From Tenacibaculum singaporense (GTDB lineage: Bacteria; Bacteroidota; Bacteroidia; Flavobacteriales; Flavobacteriaceae): a DNA stretch of 64,000 bases. Location of the stretch: the NCBI RefSeq assembly GCF_003867015.1, contig NZ_CP032548.1:1555001-1619000 (forward strand). The letters are read 5' to 3'. Below are positions 19,401 to 26,183 of the stretch, piece by piece. A model generated the notes under the pieces. The model searched no databases and was not told the origin of the DNA. It saw only the letters and a program-made list of their open reading frames with translations. The translations under genes and the position numbers were made by a program. Position 1 is the stretch's first letter. Each line of letters begins with the position of its first letter.

Positions 19401-22400
19401 TGCATTTACTTATGAGTTAATAGGGGCGAATGAATCAGGAACACAGATTTTAGAAAGATTATTAAGAGTTTTAGACCCTAATTCTTCTTCTAATAATCAA
19501 GGAGTAATTGAAGATATACAATGGTTGTATGAAGGAAGTGATGGATTACTTTCTGTTGGAAATCTAAATATGAAAACATTTATAGTTCAATCTAACTTAT
19601 CAACAGAAACAAATCCAGTACAATTAAAATCATTACAAAAAAGTCTTAAAATAGAAGAAGCTGAAAAACCTAATGGAGTTTTAAACACATTATACGATTT
19701 TGTAAAATTATTATGGGAGTGTAGTATTACGAGGTCTGGAGGATACTATTTATTATACAACGAAATTGAAGGAAATACTGGTTTCCCTGATACTATTTTT
19801 GACAGTTCAGGAAATGGAACAATTTCACTATTGGTTACTTATAGCAATTCATATAATAATGTTCTTAAAGATTTTATGAACTGTGCTATAACGGGAGATA
19901 AAATTGATACGTCATCTTCTATCGTTTATGCAGAATCTAAAGCCCAAAAAGATTTAAGCTATACAACGACTTCAGCAAATGAAACGTTACAAAGCATTTC
20001 ATCTCAATACAATATATTAATTAGCGAGCTCGCTAATCTTAATGAAACAGATGTAAAACTTAATACTTCAGCTAAACCAATTGTATTGGATGGATTGCAA
20101 TATGAGGTTGGTCTTTCAACTGATACACCGTCTAATAATTTAACTGCTATTGCAGAATATTTTAATGTAAATTCAGATGATGTTAAGAGCCTTAACCCAA
20201 GTATTGACAATTGGGATAGTTTACCTGTGTGGCAATTGGTAGAAATACCTACAGTTACTTATCAAATAACAACAGGAGAAGGTACACCAGGTAATACGAT
20301 GCAGAGCATTGCTAATTATTATTTTATAGATGTTGATACATTATCTTTTATAATTAAAGATGCAGCTGTTTTTAATGTCAATACAACATTTGCTATAGTT
20401 GATCAGGTAGTTCATAAAGTATCATCAATACAACAAGGTACAGCAGGTTTTGAGTTAACTAGAACCAATCCGGGAACTCCTCCAAATAATCCAAGTGATT
20501 CTGGATATGCAGAAACCTATTTGAATAACTTATACAATTTATTAAGCTACCAAGTAGTTGCAAACAGATATTTTAACAAAAGTATTGTAGGCTTGCCTTC
20601 AGGTCCAGCAAATAATAAAGACCAAAACGAAGAGAATACTAATTCGCCCTGGACTTATAATCAAGTAATTCCTATAGCGCAGTATGCGATTGATAATCCT
20701 AATAACTCTTACCCAGAAGGATTCCCTCCAAAAGAAGACAATCCATATAGAGGTATAGGTAACACATTACAAATACATTTTGATTGGGTTGATTATTACG
20801 GTAATGAAACGGTAACACCGTTTAGTAATCCAGAGTTGAATACAAAATCACCTCTTAACAATCCACCAGTGCAAGTAGGATACCTTGATGAATTAAAAGG
20901 GTTCTCGCAATGGCCAAGTTTATTTATTACCTACGATGTAAAATTGGAGAATGATACTGATAGAGAATTATTATTAAATTTCTCTTTTGATGTTACACGA
21001 TACCTAAATACAGATGGTAAACCTTGTGTTTCTGACCCTAATGATCCAGATGCACCAGAATATCAAAAAAATGCATTACACGACTTAGCTGTATATACCA
21101 ACATATACTATCAAATTAATCAATTTAACCCTTATGTAAAAGATCAAAATACGGTTACACTTTCATTAAGTACTTCATTGCTACCAGGAATTGAAACTGA
21201 TATAGACTTAGCACCAATCAACAGTTTTGTAAAAGAAATTTATGCTTATTTATATGCTATTGCTTACTGTCAATCGGTTCCTGCAGCTCCAACAATGAGT
21301 TCAATAAAACAACCAGTTGCAATAGAAAACTTGGAAACAGCTTCTATTTTTGAGTTAACAGTGGCATTACGTATGGAAAGAGATCTTTCTTTTGTTAACA
21401 ACGATTTTAAAGATAGTCCATCGGTTACTTCAACTAATACAGCTGTTCAGCCTAATACTTATGTTCCTAATCTTGAACAAGAAAATAGTGCAGGCGAAAA
21501 AGTTCAAAATCACTCATTAACAAAATTTGCAGTCAATTTTGAAAAAACATTCTATCAAGAAAATGAATACGTACTTAAAATAGCTACAGGTATAGATAAA
21601 GAGTTGGTTGGAAGTCAGAAAAATGAAGCTATTTACATTGTAAGAATGGGGCTAAAACCAGGCAATGGTATTTATTGGAATGTTGAGCCAGCAGGATCTT
21701 ATGAACTTACAAACAATTCAATTTCTAAACTACCAAATCTAGGAGTTCCAGATTCTGTAATAAATAAACTTACACCATTAGTAGGAACTGTATATATGAG
21801 TAAAGCTAGTTTTGATGAAGCAATACAAGGAGTTCTTACCCAAGAAGAGTTTACCACATACAAGATACAGATTTATACTTATAGTTTATTAAATGCATCT
21901 TTTTATGCGCCTTTACCAATTTCTACTAGCTTAGTATCTAAAAAGAATGTTCCAATATGTTCTTATGTAACAGGTAAAGGGTTAGATTGTGAAAAAAGTA
22001 CAGTAAAGAACTTTACGGATGTAGATATGGATATTTGGGGAAAACAATGTTTAGATGCAATTGACCTTTTCTTAAGTTCAGAATATGCAGTACCAGCATT
22101 TTTGGTAGACGAATTAAAATCTGAAAAAGAAAAAGAGTTTTTAAAATCTTTAAATAGTGATGCTACATCTTACCTTGAAGCCATAACCAAAGCTAAATCA
22201 TTACTGGCAGAAACTATTTCAACTAAGGTAGAGCCAATTCTTACAGCACCAGAAGTAAATGAAACAAGAAAATTAAATGCCCAAGAAAAGTTTAAACAAC
22301 AACTACTTATTCAGTTAGGAAATACTTATTCTGTTAATGCAGTAGTACAAATGGAAGTTACTGCCGAATCAGGAATAGCAAGAGAAGGTCAAAATCAGAT

Positions 22401-24186
22401 AGCTCCTCGTTTATATGGTACTCCAAGTATTGTTAATAATGAAGAAGGAGATAGTAAACTGTATTCAATTTCTAATGCCAAAATACAGTTAGATTACGAA
22501 GATGGTGAAAAAACATCTGATATATCTTTTATCTTTTCTACTAAAAACACAAAAGAGTTTACGACAGTGCCTCTAGGAATGGATTATCAAATTACTCATG
22601 TTGAATTTGATATTACAGATGTACCAGATGTAAAAGGATATCAAGCATCAAAATGGTTAACATTTATAGTGCCTGTTAATTTAGCTGAAACAGTAGAGCC
22701 TGATTTTGATAAATCTCCGCTACAACAGTCTTTAGGTACTGTAGATATTCCTATAGTTCTTCGTAATTATCCAAAACCACCAACGCTAACAACTCAAGAA
22801 GGTAAAGCAGTGTCAGTAGTAGGTGATACAACGAAAGAAGTTCTAGAGAAAGCTTCAGAATGGAATTTCACGTACACTTATTCTGAAGATCAAGCAGCAC
22901 AAGACCAAATTTATTCTGATGTTAGGTTTAATACTTTTGATAGTCAGGATAATAACCCACAAGCTAAACGTAGTAGTGCACGAAATTTATTCAATGATAT
23001 GGCCCAAATGGTAAATGTATGGTCATCAGTGTTAAATGATATGACTAAGTATTTAACTCTTATATCTCCTACATCTGATGAGACTGATCCAAATCTTGAC
23101 AAAGCATTTTATGCAATGCAAGCTATGGTGCAGTTAACTAATAATTTATCATTAGCTTGGGATCAACATAATAAAAAAGCAGTGCTTTATAAAGCTTCTC
23201 AAGAGGAGGATACAGAAACTACAAGTGCTTATAATTTTATCATACAACAAAAAGAAGATCCACATTTTACTACTACTTGTGATTGCCAAGGAGGTGAAGA
23301 GTGTAAGCGTTTGGTAGTAAGTATAGTACTTCCTCAAGATATGTCTGAAATAGACAAGCAGTTATTTATGAGTGAATTTAAGCTGGCGGAGATTCCTAGT
23401 GCTCCATTAATTAACATAAATAATTATACAAGAGTACAAGCAACTGATGAATCTGGAGCACCAATTGAAAATTCGTATTGGTACGTAAAAGACTCTAAAG
23501 CCAAAGTAAAGGAGTATTTAGGATATCCTTGCTCTTTTGAAATACCAAATAGAACTGTTGAGGTAAACGGGTTAAATGTATTGCAGTTCCAAAATACATG
23601 GGCAGGAATTGCAGTAATTAGAAATGAAGGATTGGTGGAAGACAATCCTACAAATCCTAAGTTCATTTATAGAACTCCTTTAATTAGATTTTCTAATAAA
23701 CTAATACCGTTGTTAAGTAATAATACTAAAATTAATATAGCTAAAATCTTAGATGAGAATGGAAGCAGTGTGTCTTTGTCAGAACATTTGGCAACATTCT
23801 TTAAAACATTCTTTACGTACGATCAATTACATCAACAAACAATTAAGATAACAGGCTATTGGAATTACTATTTACAAGAAACAGCTAAAAGTGATTTACC
23901 ACCGGTTCAATTACCAGTGTTATTATACACACCTTTTTCTTTTAAAATTCCAGAAGATTATACAATACCAGCTGAGGGATGTTCAGAAGAAATTACTTCT
24001 GATACACCTTTTGTATGTCAGTTAGCAAAAGCATTAGAAAAATGGTATGAAGATAAAAAACCAACAACAACAGAAGCCTATTTTTCATTTGATTTGTCGG
24101 TATTCTCTGAAGTAACCGAAACTCAGTTACCATTAATACAATTATCAAATTTAGTACTACCTTACAAGTACATAAAAAACTTATAA
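13402..24186 (+). CDS. Giant protein (3594 aa) with two LysM-like clusters
   Basis: This single uninterrupted 10.8-kb gene has no signal peptide. Residues 1 to about 1200 are beta-rich, with long amphipathic strands (VNITLPSIALAIYTNG near 950, FSITIFGILEGVIATYH near 1050, ITIKIYAQATLEAY near 1115) that could form an extended groove, barrel or lipid-facing sheet. About residues 1508-1740 hold five LysM-like repeats (YTILDGDNFVSIGAKY, YTVKVTDTINKVATGL, YTAKSEDTFTSIA, YEIVPGDTLTGIAKKL, ETLGKIAQKY); about 2187-2330 hold three more (ETLQSISSQYNI, NNLTAIAEYFNV, NTMQSIANYYFI). LysM modules bind N-acetylglucosamine polymers such as peptidoglycan. A cysteine cluster (CDCQGGEEC) lies near residue 3295. 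The remainder is unrecognised. It is the last gene of the operon and is followed by a strong terminator. A structural, peptidoglycan-contacting role is likely; export route unknown. Confidence 0.8.
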   Translation: MSLSNLATTFRDQAAANNGNITINSATFINSQLTPPEDLDGLLSKGYQLSEGTFLLIDTSETTIPDPKGDTLTISEASAAVLNVDKTNTEVTLMIKADTDGNVQFIIQIDLSDWKFDTSWKYMTGGVFDGLPYTTPTFIFSTKEITEYSWQKNIISLIQGQNFASFITLSNWLAETTRFLTSWSVTTKIPLYGKLDPSEVNDKTNLFPSINLAAPINAQPISFLFLEVSNPSIGFVIDSVLEEDNNESLLLNDNELTLMDAEADESVVQTPFLFFQLKLHIGDQILLDFNTSVTPATSSFVISVNSEPDTAVTPLDLFSLMAGNNWFSNIPPVLQQFLNAIGFKGFTAVIDFSNGLKFNSVSTTVGSTKPWVLFDNFSIEEFDVNWLIIGTGTTNAQTLFFTSRVNFFPTIFKGGFDVEITSDLTLSAAFDGTVSINDLLAAITGGFIKIPESLVSVVFTGFGINMDINSKYYAFFASGDIEMNLITNISLTDASLQLTSTSPVTGTGSSVYTAAISGLFTIGDLRLQSAVNYNSSTEDGGWDLSINMPAGDKLNLGQLMDGLFKKVGFELPTSFLPADLSITSFDLTADIPNGEEKGSYEVKTSVEWKFTFPIINQKIDIAAALALKYDATKAAGKQYSGGVMGSVLLEYFNAEVKIGYNFDGDDQLLMIEWEGFIAKYNVAGESRTIIFEIKNWSVGSLLTSFMKMLFDPNFELDAPWDILNKISLDGFKVTYDLDTKEVVVDYKLPKSIDLIFITINGIKLTKNAQGVQIAFDGSSVVPAINDSNVFNKEKGQDVKNMPEVPGQGTEYFELRLLAMGQHVELNNAAQYQSIKEVTDAMEKAFDTPEKGKVPIGPGSGNSLLSFNENSNWLIGTDFGILNVGTKEKPVWTLEMQAVFNDPNLYGLRIAMAGDKAKIFAGLDFEIMYKKISDGVGVYQIALTLPDALRYLQFGAVNITLPSIALAIYTNGDFMVDIGFPYKLDFSRSFTLQAIVPPGIPAMGSGGFYFGKLSSATTKKVPQTNYGNFNPVIVFGIGLQVGVGYSINYGVLKAGFSITIFGILEGVIATYHPYQGTLQENNKTEVETSYYYWLQGTLGLIGKLYGSLDFGIISASVNITIKIYAQATLEAYNKMPLAIVASVDVQVSAKINLGLFSIKINFSFKAEIRTDLTIGTDQTSMAPWNRQLSESIDGRALVYAAKSSQLSELPIKDMHYSSKLVVSTEEKSPTLNIYFIPHLTVVGSENGDLKNQTAQYVTSLWIDAPDVENPDSTVTSSFEYLSQDFFRWLIQNYADETATESTRAKADELAVSEADLQLLLALLSNEDTPLPIPTDKLLSFLEDTFEAVNIQNVTESSKPETAAVFPMFFDLELSVPDAGVDVDFSTYNMATDAYLSEVKKWFNELAVKVSEENTNAALKKSTSVEHSLSTFVFEDYFVLIGKQLIGYAEDALKNYTYPLSKGNSLNAMANWANSISTSDGTTNAVEVSSLSKANQSHPLNDGIDIQITGVMYTILDGDNFVSIGAKYALETALLITQNAAIPELLQVQEITYEAKTYTVKVTDTINKVATGLQTTVADLANDSSFQKNTLLTTEANLIIAAANYTAKSEDTFTSIASTTFNNISVADLLLQNQSVPGLFISGNSFVYDNITYEIVPGDTLTGIAKKLSAPTNTVTVNDLANDTEVQSLQVQPLGVLLIQPFVHTTATFSNPDDAETLGKIAQKYNTTSEVLGTSYHNQQVNNLFYDSDNYSTANIPELRCLDVQSILDYFKAKQSYTQLSGMVSRYQLHGMRLPTTLSGLTLNANSPCTGDDCALYRLTGQQFEIPSDVKEGFTINLINTTLDWLQFNGKVPSGDPKKGTLPIQLTPEDISQIATVVTYAQQTGIEPDILKLAAMKPYNLIPVQYTFQTVIQWSTSGEVNLPYGSLGGQTEISPLIWNFPSGLLQQIAIPKRAGSAMDIQIGTYNATTGAMDYKNSDYYGWSTLLEIDIKKQADDTAPGTSAFTYELIGANESGTQILERLLRVLDPNSSSNNQGVIEDIQWLYEGSDGLLSVGNLNMKTFIVQSNLSTETNPVQLKSLQKSLKIEEAEKPNGVLNTLYDFVKLLWECSITRSGGYYLLYNEIEGNTGFPDTIFDSSGNGTISLLVTYSNSYNNVLKDFMNCAITGDKIDTSSSIVYAESKAQKDLSYTTTSANETLQSISSQYNILISELANLNETDVKLNTSAKPIVLDGLQYEVGLSTDTPSNNLTAIAEYFNVNSDDVKSLNPSIDNWDSLPVWQLVEIPTVTYQITTGEGTPGNTMQSIANYYFIDVDTLSFIIKDAAVFNVNTTFAIVDQVVHKVSSIQQGTAGFELTRTNPGTPPNNPSDSGYAETYLNNLYNLLSYQVVANRYFNKSIVGLPSGPANNKDQNEENTNSPWTYNQVIPIAQYAIDNPNNSYPEGFPPKEDNPYRGIGNTLQIHFDWVDYYGNETVTPFSNPELNTKSPLNNPPVQVGYLDELKGFSQWPSLFITYDVKLENDTDRELLLNFSFDVTRYLNTDGKPCVSDPNDPDAPEYQKNALHDLAVYTNIYYQINQFNPYVKDQNTVTLSLSTSLLPGIETDIDLAPINSFVKEIYAYLYAIAYCQSVPAAPTMSSIKQPVAIENLETASIFELTVALRMERDLSFVNNDFKDSPSVTSTNTAVQPNTYVPNLEQENSAGEKVQNHSLTKFAVNFEKTFYQENEYVLKIATGIDKELVGSQKNEAIYIVRMGLKPGNGIYWNVEPAGSYELTNNSISKLPNLGVPDSVINKLTPLVGTVYMSKASFDEAIQGVLTQEEFTTYKIQIYTYSLLNASFYAPLPISTSLVSKKNVPICSYVTGKGLDCEKSTVKNFTDVDMDIWGKQCLDAIDLFLSSEYAVPAFLVDELKSEKEKEFLKSLNSDATSYLEAITKAKSLLAETISTKVEPILTAPEVNETRKLNAQEKFKQQLLIQLGNTYSVNAVVQMEVTAESGIAREGQNQIAPRLYGTPSIVNNEEGDSKLYSISNAKIQLDYEDGEKTSDISFIFSTKNTKEFTTVPLGMDYQITHVEFDITDVPDVKGYQASKWLTFIVPVNLAETVEPDFDKSPLQQSLGTVDIPIVLRNYPKPPTLTTQEGKAVSVVGDTTKEVLEKASEWNFTYTYSEDQAAQDQIYSDVRFNTFDSQDNNPQAKRSSARNLFNDMAQMVNVWSSVLNDMTKYLTLISPTSDETDPNLDKAFYAMQAMVQLTNNLSLAWDQHNKKAVLYKASQEEDTETTSAYNFIIQQKEDPHFTTTCDCQGGEECKRLVVSIVLPQDMSEIDKQLFMSEFKLAEIPSAPLININNYTRVQATDESGAPIENSYWYVKDSKAKVKEYLGYPCSFEIPNRTVEVNGLNVLQFQNTWAGIAVIRNEGLVEDNPTNPKFIYRTPLIRFSNKLIPLLSNNTKINIAKILDENGSSVSLSEHLATFFKTFFTYDQLHQQTIKITGYWNYYLQETAKSDLPPVQLPVLLYTPFSFKIPEDYTIPAEGCSEEITSDTPFVCQLAKALEKWYEDKKPTTTEAYFSFDLSVFSEVTETQLPLIQLSNLVLPYKYIKNL

Positions 24187-24217
24187 GAAAAGTATTTTAA
24201 AAAGATGTAGATAAAAG

Positions 24218-24242
24218 AAAAGCGGACGAAAGTCCGCTTTTA
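24218..24242 (+). terminator. Terminator of the giant-protein operon
   Basis: AAAAGCGGAC, loop GAAA, GTCCGCTTTT forms a 10-bp perfect stem with a very stable GNRA-type tetraloop and ends in T residues. It lies 32 bases after the stop codon at 24186. Confidence 0.9.
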
Positions 24243-24321
24243 AATTTAACAAAGCTCTTGTTTGAAATCATGAAAACAAGAACTAAACTCTTCTATAATG
24301 AAATTATTATTTGTTAGTTTT

Positions 24322-24361
24322 CGTCATTGCGAGGAGGTAGGACGAAGCAATCTTTTTCTCG
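24322..24361. repeat. Extragenic repeat, copy 1 of 3
   Basis: The 40-bp sequence starts CGTCATTGCGAGGAGG and contains GACGAAGCAATC. The same sequence with one or two changes recurs at 24961 and 25959. It is followed by a partly conserved GTCACCTCGAA...GAGAGGTCT stretch. Confidence 0.85.
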
Positions 24362-24394
24362 ACTACTGTCACCTCGAATGGATATGAGAGGTCT

Positions 24395-24778
24395 CAATGT
24401 TATGAATAATCCTGATTCATGAGATTACATCACTTTCTACTTCGCTCAGTGTCCGTTCGTAATGACGTTTTATTATTGTGATTGCATAGTGAAGAAGGCT
24501 TATGAGTAAAAACCGACCTATTTTTATTTTGCCAGAATTCAAGGTTATGGAGTACAAGAGAATCCAAAGAGTTTACGGTCTGGATTCGAATACGGAATAC
24601 AACGTAGAATTCAAAAAAAGGAAAAATAAGTCTTGATTTTTTGTTTCGTTTTGTATCAAGACAAAATGAAAGTATATGTTTATGAGTAACTCCTATTCAT
24701 TGATTTTAGCTCCGCTGAACCTTACGGTTTCTCACACTTTGCTACCGCTCGGTTCGAAATGACCGTTTTGTTTATTGT
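24395..24778. repeat. 0.37-kb direct repeat, copy A
   Basis: This segment is collinear with 25591-25954 and strongly similar. Shared landmarks are ATTCATGAGATTAC, GTTCGTAATGACGTTTT, GAATTCAAGGTTATGGAGTA, GTCTGGATTCGAATACGGAA, AAAAATAAGTCTTGATTTTT and the end CGAAATGAC. Copy A has about 26 extra bases near 24703-24735. Internal inverted repeats include TCTTGAT/ATCAAGA and GAATCC/GGATTC. No ORF runs through it. Confidence 0.85.
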
Positions 24779-24960
24779 AGTATTGCTCTTTTTCCATTGA
24801 TGAAAAAGAACCAAAAAAATCTAGTCTTTCGAAACCTTCACTAGAAAATTACCATCCTCGAAACTAAAAGAAAAGAACTCGCTGTCGCTCAAACAGCTTT
24901 TCATTTTTGACGTTTCTTGCGGTGTAATTTTCGGCTTGTTTTCTAAGGACGTTCTATTAT

Positions 24961-25000
24961 CGTCATTGCGAGGAGGAAGGACGAAGCAATCTTTTTCTCG
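24961..25000. repeat. Extragenic repeat, copy 2 of 3
   Basis: Same 40-bp family as at 24322, here with GAGGAAGGACGAAGC. It is followed by CCTCCCGTCACCTCGAA and then GAGAGGTCT, as in copy 1. Confidence 0.85.
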
Positions 25001-25164
25001 CCTCCCGTCACCTCGAACAAATGTGAGAGGTCTTAAAATTATGAGTAACTCTGATTTATAAGATTTCTCAGTCGCTCATAAAATCGCTTCTTCGAAATGA
25101 CCGTTCTTGATTTATTGGATTAGGTTACTATCCAATTTGACTTTAGTGTATGTAAGTAATCTTA

Positions 25165-25440
25165 TTAAGAATACTCGTAAGTACGTCTTTTTTCTAACCA
25201 AGAACTCACACTACCAAGTTCACGAGCTTGGTAAAAATTATTCTCTCGTAGAATACAGTCGTTAGAAGCATTAGTGTCTATTTTAATAAATCGGTATAAA
25301 ATCAATTTTATAATAGACTCTCTTACTGACTCGTAGGTAGCTCCGTTATTTTTGTTAGCGTTAATTACTTCTTGAATAAAATTGTCTATTTTATTAAACT
25401 TAGTATCAGTTAATAAGGCTTTAAAAACTACTTCTTCCAT
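25165..25440 (-). CDS. Small hypothetical protein between two repeats
   Basis: The 91-residue product is mostly alpha-helical and charged (FNKIDNFIQEVINANKNNG, ESVRESIIKLILYRFIK). It has no signal peptide, membrane segment or motif I recognise. Codon use and amino-acid composition look like a real gene rather than chance. It is isolated: about 720 bases from the next gene on its left-hand reading side and enclosed by the two copies of the 0.37-kb direct repeat. It might be cargo of a small non-autonomous element or an old gene stranded in repeat sequence. Function unknown. Confidence 0.55.
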   Translation of the reverse strand: MEEVVFKALLTDTKFNKIDNFIQEVINANKNNGATYESVRESIIKLILYRFIKIDTNASNDCILRENNFYQARELGSVSSWLEKRRTYEYS

Positions 25441-25590
25441 AATTCATATTTTATATATGCAAAATTACTTGTTGGAGTAATAATTTAAAAGGTGATATAT
25501 GCAGAAAAAAATGTGGATTTCCGTAGTGATATTGGTATTTATTGATTTCGATTATTGGTTATAGTCATTTCGACCAGCGGGAGAAATCTT

Positions 25591-25954
25591 AATGTTAAGA
25601 GTTACTCCTAATTCATGAGATTACGTCACTTTCCACTTCGACTTCGCTCAGTGTTCGTTCGTAATGACGTTTTGTAACCGTCTTTGTGAATAAAAGGAGG
25701 GGTATGGTTAAACTCTGACCTATTTTTTTTGGTAGAATTCAAGGTTATGGAGTAGTAAGAGAATCCAAAGAGTTTGCGGTCTGGATTCGAATACGGAATA
25801 TAACGTAGAATTCAAAAGAGGAAAAATAAGTCTTGATTTTTTGTTTCGCTTTGTATCAAGAGAAAATGAAAGTGTATGGTTGTGAGTAACTATTATTCAT
25901 GGGTTTTCTCACACTTCGCTACCGCTCGGCTCGAAATGACTATTTTGTTTATAG
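25591..25954. repeat. 0.37-kb direct repeat, copy B
   Basis: This is the second copy of the segment at 24395-24778, in the same orientation. It carries small changes throughout and lacks about 26 bases near its end. The two copies enclose the small ORF at 25165-25440 and the second 40-bp repeat. Confidence 0.85.
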
Positions 25955-25958
25955 TTTC

Positions 25959-25998
25959 CGTCATTGCGAGGAGGTATGACGAAGCAATCTTTTTCTCG
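25959..25998. repeat. Extragenic repeat, copy 3 of 3
   Basis: Same 40-bp family as at 24322 and 24961, here with GAGGTATGACGAAGC. It directly follows copy B of the long repeat, whereas copy 1 directly precedes copy A. Confidence 0.85.
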
Positions 25999-26004
25999 AC
26001 CACT

Positions 26005-26090
26005 GTCATTTCGAAGGAGGTTACGACTGAGAAATCTTAACGATGGGAGTTACTGCCCTTGGTGAGATTTCTCCCTCCGGTCGAAATGAC
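26005..26090. repeat. Large imperfect inverted repeat
   Basis: GTCATTTCGA...GAGAAATCT on the left pairs with AGATTTCTC...TCGAAATGAC on the right, making an 86-bp imperfect palindrome. A further half-copy starts at 26101. The element lies just downstream of the minus-strand gene ending at 26184 and might act as its transcription end. Confidence 0.75.
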
Positions 26091-26183
26091 GTTTTGTTTT
26101 GTCATTTCGAACTGAAGTGTAACGAAAGGAGAAATCTTTAAAATAAGAGTCACTCATATAGTCGAAATGAAGTTTTATTATTC

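Larger units (their letters stand above)
24187..26183. other. 2-kb repeat-rich intergenic region
   Basis: Apart from one small minus-strand ORF (25165-25440), this stretch is non-coding and built from short extragenic repeats: three copies of a 40-bp sequence starting CGTCATTGCGAGGAGG, several pieces of the GTCATTTCGA / GAGAAATCT type, and two copies of a 0.37-kb segment. From 24779 to 24960 lies unique sequence with stop codons in all frames. There is no transposase remnant that I can recognise. Confidence 0.8.

Noticed and set aside
13542..23666. Several minus-strand ORFs of 60-137 residues inside the giant gene
   Set aside because: They are antisense shadows of a strongly coding frame.
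7502..24186. Contractile injection system, Tc toxin or Rhs locus
   Set aside because: No tube, sheath, baseplate, AAA ATPase, RHS repeat or Tc component is recognisable.
24187..26183. Insertion sequence or degenerate transposase gene
   Set aside because: No transposase-like reading frame, DDE or HUH motif is seen in any frame; only repeats and one small ORF.
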